64,000 nt of DNA. Source: Heloderma charlesbogerti (lineage: Eukaryota; Chordata; Lepidosauria; Squamata; Helodermatidae). The notes beneath the pieces were generated by a model. That model did not search any database. It was not told where the DNA came from and saw only the letters and a list, made by a program, of their open reading frames with translations. Of the stretch, positions 9,992 through 21,717 are shown piece after piece (positions within the stretch are counted from its first letter, which is position 1; each line of letters starts with the position of its first letter). Where the stretch lies: positions 1,674,001-1,738,000 of the forward strand of contig JANEZZ010000520.1 of assembly GCA_026122225.1 (NCBI GenBank). The letters are read 5' to 3'. The translations under genes were made by a program, and so were the position numbers.

Positions 9992-12845
9992 ATCATAGAA
10001 TCATAGAATAGTAGGGTTGGAAGGGACCTACAAGGCCATTGAGTCCAACCCTCTGCTCAATGCAGGAATCCAAGTCAGAGCATCCCTGACAGATGGCTGT
10101 CCAGCCTCATCTTGAATGCTTCCAGTGTGGGAGAGCCCACCACCTCCCTAGGTCATTAGTTCCATTGCCATATTGTTCTAACAGTCAGGAAGTTTTTCCT
10201 GATGTTCAGCCAGAATCTGGCTTCCTGTCACTTGAGCCCATTATTCTGTGTCCTGCACTCTGGGGTGATGGAGAAGAGATGCTGGCCTTCCTCTCTGTGA
10301 CAACCTTTCAAGTACTTGAACAGCGCTATCATTACTCCCCTCAGTCTTCTCTTCTCAAGGCTAAACATACCCAGTTCTTTCAGTCTCTCCTCATAGGGCT
10401 TTGTTTCCAGTCCCCTAATCATCTTTGTTGCCCTCCTCTCAATCCTCTCCAGCTTGTTTGCATCCTTCTTCTTCTTTTTTTAATCTATTTTAATTTTATT
10501 TTTACAAATAAAATAAACACTACCAACAATATAATCAAAATCTTCAGTTTCCAATATTACAGTATTCTAAATAAAGAAGAGGATAGCAAAAGAACTTGTC
10601 TGCATCATTCTTAAAGTGCGGTGCCCAGAACTGGACACAGTACTCCAGATGAAACCTAACCAGGGCTGAGTAGAGGGGAACTAGTGTTTCCCGGGATTTG
10701 GAAGCTATACTTCTATTAATGCAGGCCAAAATAGCATTTGCCTTTTTTGCAGCCACATCACATTGTTGGCTCATATTCAGCTTTTGATCTACAACAATTC
10801 CAAGATCCTTCTCGCTTGTCGTGTTGTTGAGCCACATATGCCCCATCTTGTAACTGTGCCTTTGGTTTCTTTTTCCTAGGTGCAGAACTTGGCATTTATC
10901 CCTATTAAATGTCATTCTGTTGTTTTCAGCCCAGCGCTCCAGTCTATGAAGATCATTTTGAATTTTGTTTCCCACCCAGTTTTGTGTCATCTGCTAATTT
11001 GATCAGCATTCCCTGCACCTCCTCCTCCAAGTCATTAATAAAAATGTTGAAGAGCACTGGGCCCAGAAGAACTGAGCCCTGTGGTTCCCCGCTTGTTACC
11101 TCTCCCTAGTTTGAGATATCCCATTGATAAGCACTCTTTGAGTCTGATTCCGTAGCCAACTGTGGATCCACCTGAGAGTTGTTTCATTTAGCTCACTTTG
11201 AGCTAGTTTGCTCATCAGGATATCATGAGGCACTTTGTCAAAAGCTTTGCTGAAGTCAAGATATATTATGTCCACAGCATTCCCACAGTCCACAAGGGAG
11301 GTTACTTGATCAAAAAATGAGATCAGATTGGTCTGGCAGGATTTGTTCTTGACAAATCCATGTTGGCTCCACGTAATCACTGCATTGTTTTCAAGGTGCT
11401 TCCAGATGGATTGCTTTATCATCTGCTCCAGAATTTCCCCAGGGATTGATGTCAGACTGACTGGTCTTTAGTTCCCACGTTCTTCCTTTTTGCCCTTTTT
11501 GAAGATAGGGACAACATTAGCCCTCCTCCAGTCATCTGGCACTTCACCCATCCTCCATGATTTCTCAAAGATAATAGACAGCAGTTCTGAGAGTTCTTCT
11601 GCTAGTTTCTTTATTACTCCAGGGTGCAGTTCATCTGGCCCTGGAGATTTGAACTCATTCAAAGTCATTAGGTGTCCCTTGACCATATGCCTATCGATCT
11701 CAAGCTGCAATCCTGCCTCTTCAGCCTGTACTTCACCTTTGCCAAGGGGGTCATAGACCCTCTTTTGGGAGAAGACTGAGCCAAAGTAGAAATTGAGCAC
11801 CTCTGCCTTTTCTTTATCAATTGTTATCATTTTGCCATCCTTATTTAATAGTTGAACCACCATTTCTTTCCTCTGTCTTTTACTATGCATGTATCTGAAG
11901 AAAGCCTTTTTATTGCCTTTAGCATCCCTCGCTAACCTCAGCTCGTTCTCAGCTTTAGCCTTTCTGATGCCATCCCTGCAATTCTGTGCTACCTGCCTCT
12001 ACTCTTCCTTTGTTGCTTGGCCTTCTTTCCACTTCCTATATGTGTCCATTTTTGTTTTCAGGTCACCTCTAAGCTTTTTGTGAAGCAACATTGGCTTCTT
12101 CTGTTGTCTTCCACCTTTTTTTCTTGTTGGAATTGTTTGTAATTGTGCCTTTAGAATTTCCTTTTTAAAAAACTCCCACCCATCTTGGATTCCTTTTCTC
12201 GTTAGAGTCACTTGCCCTGGGACCTTACTTATCATTGTTCTGAGTTTATTAAAATTGGCTTTCCTAAAATCCAGAGTGTGTGTTTGGCTACACTCGGCTT
12301 TTGCTTCCTTTAGAACCAAGAACTGAAGTACAACATGGTTGCTTTCCCCCAGAGTTCCCTTAACTGCTGCTTTATCCACCAAGTCATCTCTGTTGGTTAG
12401 GATCAAGTCAAGGATAGCCGATCCTCTAGTTCTTTCCTCTATTTTCTCCAGGAGGAAGTTATCCTCCACACAAGTCAGGAATTTCCTGGAGGGGCCATGT
12501 TTTGCAGAATTTGTCTCCCAACAAATATTGGGGAAATTGAAGTCCCCCATTACTACTATATCATGCTTCCTTGAAACACTGGCAATTTGCTTTTCAAAAG
12601 TTTCATCCTCGTCTTCTCCTTGATTGGATGGCCAGTAGTAGACTCTGACCACCATGGTCCTTTTATTGTTTGCTCCATTTATTTTAACTCAGATGCTCTC
12701 AATGGGGCTACCAAGGTCATCCTCCTGTATTTCTGTGCAGAGTTATGTATTTTTCACATATAGTGCAACTCCACCTCCCTTTCTGTTCATTCTTTTCTTT
12801 TTGAACAAGTTATATCCTTCAATTGCTATATTCCAGTCATGAGAG
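9992..12845 (-). mobile_element. CR1 LINE, near full-length ORF2 remnant
   Basis: Chicken-repeat-1 LINEs encode an AP-like endonuclease plus reverse transcriptase and copy themselves at the target. The 3' end (low coordinates) has two copies of the 8-bp unit TCATAGAA (9993-10009) and TAGGGTTGGAAGGGACCTAC, the CR1 hallmark. Moving up the minus strand there are: a C-terminal domain (KCQVLHLGKRN, EKDLGIVVD, ALVRFHLEYCVQFW); the core RT with YLDFSKAFDKVPH (~11220-11290); the N-terminal RT region (FKSPGPDELHPG, PDDWRRANVVPIFKKG); and the endonuclease piece with GDFNFPNICWE (~12510-12580) and GGGVALYVK (~12765). Stops and frameshifts separate these blocks, and the 5' end is truncated inside the endonuclease domain. 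The element is dead. Confidence 0.92.
10471..10592 (-). mobile_element. Short retroposon inserted into the CR1
   Basis: A 122-bp AT-rich segment interrupts CR1 sequence that is continuous in the copy at 60757-61602. It is flanked by 20-bp near-identical direct repeats, 10451-10470 (AGCTTGTTTGCATCCTTCTT) and 10593-10612 (AACTTGTCTGCATCATTCTT). Read on the minus strand it ends in an A-rich tail (TTAAAAAAAGAAG). This is the signature of target-primed reverse transcription. The family is not recognised; it may be a 5'-truncated LINE end. Confidence 0.7.
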
Positions 12846-13208
12846 TCAGGGACAAGGGGGGAGAGTCAGGAACTCCAGCAGGGCTTGGGATGAAGTTGAA
12901 GAAGTTCTTTGGGACTTCTGGTGAGGTATCCCTTAGGTATCCTAAGGTTACCCCATGTCTTCTGTGGGAGTGGGGTTTGCTGAGGAATCCAAATCCCCCT
13001 CCTCCTCCAAAGAGGTCTTTCCTGGGCTTGGGTTGGTCAGGAGCCCAACGGTATTAGGGAGCCTTACAGACTTCCTAAAAATAATTTTAAATAAAATAAA
13101 TAAGCAGCAAGGTGTTCTGAGGGCTTCTCTTCCTCTCTCCCCCCACCCCATTTTGGACTCTTTAAAAGTGCTACCCATTGGGAGTCTGGCTCCATGTATT
13201 CAGGATAC

Positions 13209-13392
13209 AGGGCTGCGTAAGCCCCTGGGCAGACACTAAGTAATGATGCTGCATTATTACCAGGGCATTGTACAGAAAAAAGATGGCTGCTCCCATGGAC
13301 AAAATGGAGCAGCATCTTTTTTTTTCTGTGCAATGCCTAATAATGAAGTCACGTTATTACATTATGTCTCCTCAGGGCATTTTGCAGCCCCA
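13209..13392. mobile_element. Long palindromic MITE-like element
   Basis: CAGGGCTGCGTAAGCCCCTG on the left corresponds to GGGGCTGCAAAATGCCCTG on the reverse complement of the right. The arms continue through CATTATTACCAGGGCATTG and its partner CAATGCCTAATAATG to a GGCTGCTCC / GGAGCAGC centre. The whole unit folds on itself and has no coding frame. A target duplication could not be settled. Confidence 0.6.
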
Positions 13393-13540
13393 TTTCCAAA
13401 GTGCATGGAGCTGTCAGGCAATCTGTTGAGCCTCAGTGAAGCTTTTAAACAGTAGAAAAAAGGGGGGATTAAGAAGCCCACAGACCACCTCATAATTAAA
13501 ACTGTAAGTACAATACTCCCCTCCCCAAAGCAGGCTGATC

Positions 13541-13558
13541 TACACACACACACACACA
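13541..13558. repeat. (CA)n microsatellite
   Basis: A short CA dinucleotide run with no interruptions. Confidence 0.85.
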
Positions 13559-13559
13559 T

Positions 13560-15103
13560 GCAAATTTTCCAGCCCCACCTTTGTAGGGAAGAAAGGCCAG
13601 ATGGATGTGGGGAGCGAAATTCACAGCTCTAATCTTTAGGGACTTTGGAAGTGGAACTACACCCCAAAATCAGAATCTTCTAGATTCATATTGACTGAAT
13701 TTTAAAAATCCGCAATCCAGTTTCTGAGGAAAAATTCCAACAGCTCCCACACACGGGAAGGTCATATTCCCCAATTTTGTGCTGGAGATTCAAAATCTTT
13801 GCTCAAATTCATATCCACTGAATTTGATCAACTTTCCAAAATGAAGACTGGTGAAATCGTACTGAGTAATGATATTCTTCAGAAACGCATGGGGCTTTTG
13901 CCTCCTCACTACAGAAACTCTTATATTTTCCCATTACTACCTGTAGATGAACTATAATTGTGTCAGGTCTTCTTAACTCAGCCTTGGTCAAAGCCTAATA
14001 TAGCCCATCAGACACATTTTTACCAGACCCTCTATTTTTACAGCCCCAGGCAGACAGCAGGAAAGAAAGGGATTCACTATATAGACCTGGTGGTCTGTGT
14101 TGGGCTTGGTGGTACATGAAGGATGTCCTAGCTTATCTGGTACATTTAGAATTTAGGTACATCAACATAATTTATCTCCACTCCTGTTATATAAGAAAGA
14201 AGCAGCTATTTATATACGATAAAAATATACAATAGGGTAACACAATACTACGTCCTTAAAAACAGAAGATTAAACTAGTCTGGTGCTACCTCTAAAACAG
14301 CTCTAAAACACTTCATAATTGTGAGCCTATTAATCTTTAATTAGAATACCTGATAGCCTATTTAGGGAAATACTTCCTTCCTTGAGAAAGATACTTCTTT
14401 TCCATTATTATTTATTAATGAGTTTTCATTTTATATGGCCTAATGGCAAGGTAGCAGCCTCCTGCACCATATAGACAAGAGGACGGCCAATGGTTACATG
14501 AAGGACTATGGAAGGGCTCCTAATGAAACGCAAATGCAAACATAAAGTAAAATGACATTCAGACCTCATTGACTGTCATCAATTTTGTAATACCAGAAAT
14601 GATTGTCTTGAAATCCTTTAAATTGGATTTTTAAAAGGTAAATTATAAATTAGGTCAGGTCAAACTGTTGTCTTCTGGTTCCCTCTTTAGTATGTTATTT
14701 TTCTTAACTTGGATTAATGTCTGCATAGGAATAAGTGTTTATTCAATTTCATGGTAGGAAGGAGTAGGTTCTTGGTTACATATTGGGCTCCTTCACATGG
14801 AGCTTTTATCCTGCAATTGAGATTGCTCCTTCACAGAAGTTTGCAGGCTCTTTACATGACGCTGTGATCATTCAAGGTGTCTCCTGCACTAAATGTTCTT
14901 TGTTCCGTTTTTAAACAGATTGCAGATAATGAGCTATCAAATTACCCTGTTGTGTTCCACTTCATTTTCCTCTGTGAAAAGAATAAAAGCGGCAAGAAGA
15001 GGAGTGAGATCAATGAATGATAATGGAAGACTCAGAATGGGGAGAAGGAGGGGGAAGGGGGTGGGGGGAAAGGAAGCATGTGAAAAAGGGAGTTGTTGTG
15101 ATT
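13560..15103. other. Unassigned AT-rich sequence
   Basis: No repeat or exon is recognisable. A run of AT-rich motifs near 14320-14350, including a TTAATTA-like homeobox core, could be a conserved element, but that cannot be judged without another species. Confidence 0.35.
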
Positions 15104-15145
15104 CTGTATTTAAAATGGAAGCAGAAAGCCCCATTTTAAATACAG
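15104..15145. repeat. Perfect inverted repeat, 15-bp arms
   Basis: CTGTATTTAAAATGG (15104-15118) and its exact reverse complement (15131-15145) are separated by 12 bp. The hairpin is perfect but short, and no U-run follows it. Confidence 0.8.
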
Positions 15146-15307
15146 GATTTTAGGCTGGTGTAGAGATGCCCATTGTCACACACAAAGAAAGGCATAAGCA
15201 TCTTTTTCCTAACATACTTACACAGGTATGGCAGTTGCTGAATTTATTGGCAAAATGTATTTGCTTAATCTCCATATTATGAATTAGCACTGATACGTAT
15301 GTACAAT

Positions 15308-15328
15308 ACACACACACACACACACACA
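15308..15328. repeat. (CA)n microsatellite
   Basis: CA dinucleotide run of about ten units. Confidence 0.85.
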
Positions 15329-15910
15329 TCTTTCAGGACAAATGTTGAGACATCAACATTCTGGATCAGAGTGAATTTCTCCTTTTGAAAATATCAGTGA
15401 GAAATGTAAAGCAAAATATCTCCACCAAGATGACCGGAAGTTACAAGAGAACTGTGTTCAATGGATTGCAGCCATTTTTATTTCAGTTAATAATTTCAAC
15501 CCTCTTAAGCCACCTTAGAGGCCCGCTTTGTTGCCAAAAGGTGGGTTAGAAATAGTCATCAAATTTTCTGTGGATGTGAGATGGAGTGGGGGGGTGGGGT
15601 TGACATGGAACTAGGATCTCTCCCAGAACTGAAGACGTTTAGACACATGTGTGACAGATATGACTGTTTTCAGAAGTTGAAAGAGGAGCAATGGCTCAAA
15701 TAGCAGCTGGATTTTGAGCCCACTTTATTGGTCTGCCAACCATGTAGAACTGACAGCAGCCGCAAGAGACCCATGCAGCGCATCCTCCCACTTCAGTTAA
15801 AAGTGCTGTAGCCAACTTAAATGGCAACTGAATCATCCCTTCAAAAAATAGTCCAGGATAGCCATAAAAATGTATTCAACAGCAGAAGTATACAACTCAC
15901 ATCCAAAACT

Positions 15911-16128
15911 TGAGAGCCAGTGTGGTATAGTGGTTAGAGAGTTGGACAGGGACTCAGGAGACCCAGTCACAGTCCCCACTCAACCATGAAATGCACCAGG
16001 CGACTTTGGGCTAATCACTGACTCTCAGCCTAACCTACCTAACAGAGTTGTTGTAGGATAAAACGGTGAGGAGGACCATATAAACCACCTTGGGTTCCTT
16101 GCAAGAGGAAAAGGGATATAAATGTAAT
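15911..16128 (+). repeat. MIR-like tRNA-derived SINE
   Basis: It opens with GAGAGCCAGTGTGGTATAGTGG and TTAGAGAGTTGGAC, has a damaged B-box (CCAGTCACAGTCCCC), then GACTTTGGGCTAATCACTG, CAGCCTAACCTACCTAACAG, and the 3' block AAAGGGATATAAATGTAATGG. It is the same family as 2559-2790. Confidence 0.8.
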
Positions 16129-17385
16129 GGCATCTTTTAATACTTGCATTTCACTTTACATCATCCACCAAATATCTCCTGACATTTTTAAATTCAGAGA
16201 TTCCATTCATAATTTATATTTCAGGATCCAGTTTTGGTGCAGGAAAATACGCCTTTACAGTTTCATATTCAAGACAGTTTCTGCACCCTATACATTATAT
16301 CATTTTAAAAAGGTTTCCTACTAGCAATTCCTCCACTGATATAAAACAAAGGATCCAAAAGCCATATCTCCATTGATCATGTATTCTAATCATGTTGTGA
16401 CTTGAACTAAATGTGTCAACAGACCTCTGCTTTTTTATTCACAGCTTTTTAAAAAAAAAACACAGTACAATAAAATAACTTGTATTCTACTCTTTCCCTT
16501 CCCTAATCCATCCAAACCTTTCTCATAAAACTGCGGTCTAATTTTTTTCTAACCTCCCAATCTCAGGATGCCCAAATCACATAAGACACAATTAAAGCAA
16601 CAAATAGGTAAAAATAGTGAAATATTAGAGAGAACGGAGAAAGAAAAAAGGGGAGATTTTCTGAGATGCTCTGTCAGCTGCCCCAGGTAAGCTTCTCTGC
16701 TCCTCTCCTCTGTACCCCCACCCTCTCAATCCCCAAATTGGTCAAGGAAGCCCAGCCAAACTTCACTAAAAAGAGATGCATAAAGGCTATGGGTTGGATC
16801 CAATCCTAGCCTTCCACCAGCCTAAAAGGAACCACTGGTGGAATGGGCTTCTCCCCCTGCTGCTCCCCATGCCTTTCAAATCTGCTTTGGAGCTTGAAAA
16901 CCTGCCACAGCAGATTGGGGGGGCGCATGGGGGCTGCAGGGGGGAGGAGAAAAGGGGAGGTCTGCTCACGCAACACTGGATTTAACCCTGTGTCTCGATT
17001 TGATCAATAACAGCTCATTCACACATTTACCAGATTTATGACTGAGTACATGTGAAACTGACATGGACTGGATATAGATTAATTTGTACATCTCTACACA
17101 GAAGCCTCTGCAGCCTCAAGTTTATGCCCGCTATTCCTGGGATGAACCATAATCCATCAAACACACATACTGAATGCAAAGATGCTGGCAGCAAGAAACT
17201 CCAGCGGGAGCTGAATGATGGTAAACACAGGATGCAGGTCACACTAAACTTGGGTATCGATTAAAAGAATGCATAGCTGCAAAAAAGTCAGAGAAGTTAG
17301 GCTTGGATGCTGAAACAAAGCACAATGAAATGAATGTAAGCTTGCTGTAAACTGTAAATTGCCTTGGATTTTTTATTAGAGAAAG
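16129..17385. other. Unassigned sequence
   Basis: AT-rich, with an A-run at 16449-16459. No repeat family, exon or RNA gene is recognisable. Confidence 0.35.
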
Positions 17386-18234
17386 GTGATTAACAAGTTT
17401 TATAAACAGTGGCACAGTAAGATCAGTGTACCACCCCACGGGAATTATCCTGTGTGCCTCCTCAGTGTTCAATATGATTTTACATGCTCTTTTAACATCT
17501 TGATGAAATCACTGGGTGAAATCATCAGGGGATCTGGAGTGAGGAACATTCTGCATGCTGACGACACTCAGCTCTATTTTGTGGGTGAAGCTCAGTATGG
17601 GGTGAGGCCGTAGCTCAGCGGTATTGCCCCTGCTTTGCATGCAGGTTCAACCTCCAGTGTCTCCAGGTAGGGCTGGAAAAACTCCTGCCTGAAATGCTGG
17701 AGAGCTGCTGCCAGTCAGTGTCAACAATAGTGGGCGAGATGGACCAAGGATCTGACTTGGTATAAGGCAGCTTCCTATGTTTCTGTTCTATGTTCTTCAC
17801 TTAAGGAGTGCCTGAAGTTACTGATAGGTTGGAAGTAGGTGAACAAATTGAAACTCAATCAAAACAAAGTAGGTGCTGGTGGGAGGTTCAGCTGACCAGT
17901 TAGATAAGGAAATACCTGCCCCTAAACGGGGTCATACTCCCCTTTAGGACAGAGGCTTGCAAAAGTTTGGAGAGAATGGGGCTGAGAGCGAGGAATGTAT
18001 CTGGCAGTCATGTATCTGGTAATTCATGCTCTGATGACTTGTAGATTAGATTCCTTTGATGTGCTCTACATGGGGCTGCCCTTGAAAACCTCTGGAAATG
18101 GCAACTAGTTCAGAATTTGTCTGCTAATCTGCTCATAGGTGTCAACTGTCACAAATATACAAAATATCTGTCCTGAAATATCTTTCCTGTTGCTTTCCAT
18201 GTCCAGTTCAAGGTTATGGTTTTGACCTTTAAAG
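17386..18234 (+). mobile_element. L2 LINE reverse-transcriptase fragment
   Basis: The plus strand reads HADDTQLYF (~17557-17583), the RT active-site block (ADD), just before a SINE insertion. After the SINE it continues with L2-like text: LNQNKV-type residues near 17852, then IHALMTCRLDSFDVLYMGLPLK (~18027-18090), shifted in frame. The fragment ends where a hAT MITE has inserted (18243). Stops and frame changes show it is an old, dead copy. L2 elements supply the enzyme that mobilises MIR-like SINEs. Confidence 0.75.
17601..17800 (+). repeat. tRNA-derived SINE inserted in L2
   Basis: GGCCGTAGCTCAGCGGTATT is an A-box and GGTTCAACCTC (17644-17654) a B-box. The body contains GACTTGGTATAAGGCAGCTT and CCTATGTT, the usual end of a common squamate tRNA-derived family. 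The anticodon-to-T-arm section is shortened. It splits the surrounding L2 copy. Confidence 0.8.
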
Positions 18235-18242
18235 ACCTAAAT

Positions 18243-18806
18243 CAGGGGTAGGCAACATGTAGTCTGAACAATATGGAGGGCACCAAATACCATAAGCCCC
18301 AGCCACCACGGCCAATGGTCAGGGATTATGGGAGTTATTATTTATTATTTATTAAATTTATTAATCGCCCATCTGGCTGGTCACCCAGCCACTCTGGGCG
18401 ATGTACAACATATAATAAAACAGTTTAAAACAATAAAATTCTACAATAAAAACATTTTCTACAATACCCTAACCCACCCCAAATGCCTGCCTGAACAACC
18501 ACGTTTTTAATGCACGGCGGAAGCTCATTAAAGAGGGGGCATGGCGGAGTTCCCTAGGGAGGGAGTTCCACAGAGTGGGGGCCACCACAGAAAAGGCCCT
18601 CTCCCTCATCCCCACCAGTCTAGCTGTCCTGGCTGATGGGACAGAGAGAAGGCCATCCGAGGCTGATCTTGTTAAGCGGCCTGTCTGGTGCTGCTGGAGG
18701 CGCTCCTTAAGATAGGCTGGGCCGGAACCATATAGGGTTTTAAAGGTCAAAACCAAAAAAGGTTGTAATCCAAAACATCTGGAGGACATCAGGTTGCTTA
18801 CTTCTG
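18243..18806. mobile_element. hAT-like MITE split by a later L2 insertion
   Basis: The left end CAGGGGTAGGCAAC pairs with the reverse complement of the right end, CAGAAGTAAGCAAC. 8-bp target duplications flank it: ACCTAAAT (18235-18242) and CCCTAAAT (18807-18814), 7 of 8 identical. CAGCCCCAGCC-type and ATGGTCAGGGATTATGGGAG sequence continues across the L2 (18337-18761) into GTTGTAATCCAAAACATCTGG. The 8-bp duplication and the CAGGGG start fit the hAT superfamily. It carries no transposase. Confidence 0.75.
18337..18761 (-). mobile_element. L2 LINE 3' end (RT C-terminus)
   Basis: The minus strand is open for 106 codons. They include LTFKTLYGSGPAYLKERLQQ, the block RAFSVVAPTLWNSLPRELR, and FRRALKTWLF, the C-terminal signature of L2 ORF2. 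The 3' tail (low coordinates) is TTATTATTTATTATTTATTAA followed by ATCGCCCATCTGG. It is the least decayed L2 in the window and lies inside the older hAT MITE. Confidence 0.88.
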
Positions 18807-18814
18807 CCCTAAAT

Positions 18815-20357
18815 CTTGAGTTTTGTTTCTAATTTGTTATTTACCATACTCTTTGAGAACCATTATGGCTAAAAGGCATTCTATAAATATAGTAAATAAT
18901 AAGTAATAAACAAAATAATGTCATATATTTGCTACAATGAGCACCTCTTGTCTTTTGTATTATGATGAGAGAATGAATTATATGTCAGATATGTGCAATA
19001 TGTCCCGCTTAGGGATCTGAAGGCCAGGGAAAAAACTGGAAAAATTCGAGAAACAAATGTTTTTTCCCCAAGAACCATTTTTGTTTTTTTCCATAAAATT
19101 GGAAAAATTGAACAGCTCTGGATTATGAAATACTTTCTTTTAGAATTTAAGAAAATGTGTTTATATATTGTTACCCAGTCTTTCCTCCCCTCAAAATGAT
19201 TTCTGAAAACGATGTAATAAGAACACTTCAATAGAAAGACTAGAGGTGTCTATAATGGAAATAATGAGGCCATGGTGAGAATTCACAGTATCTTTTACTG
19301 ACAGATATTTAGGGATGCTCATACTCAGTTTCCCAATATGTGAACAGAGTCACCATATACACAGTATGGAAGAAATGTGCATTCCTGACAGTTTGGGTTT
19401 TATTCTACAGAGTCCTGTGTTTCTGGGCTTGTTCTGGTTAGATGCTGTGGCAATCAATTAATGTAGTTCTAATCTAAAACCTACTTGTGAAGAAAAAAAA
19501 ACTATAGGTTATCCTGCCACTGTCACCAGATGCAATGGAACAGCATGTAGGTTATTTCACCTGTTTATTTTCTTTTTTAAAAATTAACGTTGAGGCTTGG
19601 GTCTATAGAACTCACTGCCACAGTTTTTAATAAAGTTCTCAATTAGACCTCACCACTAGGGAATGCTGCCTCAGCTATAAAACCTTTTAACTGCTGCCAC
19701 TAGAATAAACCCTCTCTACCTAAACAAAACTCAATAGCCTGATTCCTATGGGATAGGCATGGAATGACACTACCACTAGAGACAACCTTTCAAAATGAAC
19801 AAAAATAAGAAGTTCAGTAGTGGGAATTATTTAGTGAAGTGAATAAAATGTCATTCTTCAAATAAGAGGTTGAGATTGCTTAAAGGTTCTTAAATTAAAT
19901 ATGATTGCTTACCATTCTGAAGCTGAGTCTTTCCCAGGCAAATAAAATATCAATACCTTTTCCTTCAGATTTCCCTAAGCTCCACCCAACAAACAGGAGC
20001 GGTATTAAGAATTTCCCTAAACTTCCTTACAGATAGGAATAGATCTGTACAGCAGTCTTCCTCTGCCTCTAGGTCTTCCTGCTTTTTCTGGCTTCTAGAA
20101 TGATTCAGATGTTTCAGGGATTACTTGCTGATGTCCCCCCTGGTCAGATATTAAAGAGGAACCTAAAATATGTTATCTATACCTTGGTTTGCTCATAAAA
20201 TTAATCATGTTTGGTATATTTCATTTAAAAGTATAGTTAATTCAGACAATAAATACAAATTTACTAAATTACTTTTAAAAGTTTTTAACTATAATGATAA
20301 TCTTATGTGCAAAGTTATACATACTATAACTTTAAGAACATAACAGCTGCTTTATGT
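18815..20357. other. L2 remnant tail, then unassigned sequence
   Basis: 18815-18910 (ending near GGCATTCTATAAATATAG and a TAATAAGTAATAAAC tail) may be the 3' end of the L2 copy interrupted at 18235. The rest is AT-rich with no recognisable feature. Confidence 0.35.
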
Positions 20358-20365
20358 TCTCAAAG

Positions 20366-20491
20366 CAGCGCTCCCCAACCTGGTACCCTTCAGATGTTTT
20401 AAGACTACAGTGCCCAGCATTCCTAACCATTGGCCATGCTGCTCAAGGCTGATGGGAAAATATCTGGAGGGCATCAGGCTGAGGAGGGCTG
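20366..20491. mobile_element. hAT-like MITE
   Basis: The terminal repeats are CAGCGCTCCCCAACC and, on the opposite strand, CAGCCCTCCTCAGCC. The flanks TCTCAAAG (20358-20365) and TCCTAAAG (20492-20499) match at 6 of 8 positions. The core carries CAGATGTTTTAAGACTACAG and TATCTGGAGGGC, as in the other hAT MITEs here. Confidence 0.7.
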
Positions 20492-20662
20492 TCCTAAAGC
20501 AACAAAGTCACTTTAAATCTGTAAAGCATGTGACAAAATAAGTATTGCCTATTTTTTTCTATTGTTCCCAAAATTTCCAATTTTCCCCCCAGGAAAAAAA
20601 ATGGCTTCAAAATTTCTGGAAATTTTACATCTCTGTCCCACTTACCTTCCATCTTAGGCACT

Positions 20663-20741
20663 GACCCAGTTTGCACGATCACCATGGCTTAAACAATCCA
20701 CTGTGGCTTATTTAAGTTGTGGTGATTGTGTGATCTGGGCC
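20663..20741. mobile_element. 79-bp palindromic MITE (Harbinger-like)
   Basis: GACCCAGTTTGCACGATC on the left and GGCCCAGATCACACAATC on the reverse complement of the right. The interior CACCATGGCTTAA / TTAAGTTGTGGTG completes the palindrome. The flanks are ACT and ATT. It has the same length and layout as 59704-59782. Confidence 0.65.
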
Positions 20742-21717
20742 ATTCTGTTTCCTGGGGTGAGGAAATATTTCTTACATTTTGTATTTATTGTTTGTTATAG
20801 GTCAGGTGCAAATGGGAACTAATATAAGCCACACCACCACCATTTTATTTAATTTTATTTATCTGTCGCATTAAAGTTCTTGTCCAGCAAACAAAACTGT
20901 AGTGGATGAAATACATTCACTGGAATGTTACATCCAGTTCCTGGGAGACACTGAGATACTGCAAACACGTAAGCACACACTAAAAGCAAAGCACTCTGCA
21001 GCAATAGCGGTCAAACGTTTAGGAGGCCTGGAAGACTATTTTTATTACAAATTAAATAAAAAGTACTCTGTGTCAACATTAATTTCCTATAACACAGCTT
21101 TAACAACAAAAAAGTAATTCAATAGACTGCACCCTGGATGGCAACAGCTCAGGAATTAGAAATTACATGTTGGTGCTTTTCCAAAAGGGGGGGAAAAACA
21201 CCTACTTTTATTCTTGCTATTATTGAATGCTTTTGCTCCTCATTCACAAAGGCCAGGAATAAATGCTGGGAAACAGTCAAGTGGTAATAATGGTAAGGGA
21301 CTAGAATGGGGTATGGGAGATTAGGCTCATATCCAAGATTGAACCAATATCCTTCCTGGATAAATTAAGATCAGCTCTCATACTATTTTTCCTTAAGCAA
21401 TGAAATCAAGCTAATTTTCCCAGTAGGTTTTGGTATGTTGAATGGATTTTGTGAATGTTTTGGCCTGTGTTCAGATCACAGTTTACCCAGATTCTTGAGA
21501 AGTTAGTTGAACCAGCACATACTGAGTTGTTGTCTGGATATGTGAGATAACATTTACCAGTTTATCTAAACACACCAGCATCTTCTAAAAAGGCAACTTG
21601 TGTTAATTTTACAACACAAAGGCCACATAAATTAGCTTGCAGCTTTTCTCTGAACATTACTCCAGGCTGTAAAACTATTGCCTTATCCACTCTGCATTTC
21701 ACAGCGGCCAAAATCAT

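Noticed and set aside
17601..17672. A tRNA gene
   Set aside because: A- and B-boxes are present, but the anticodon and T arms are shortened and the sequence continues into a typical SINE body.
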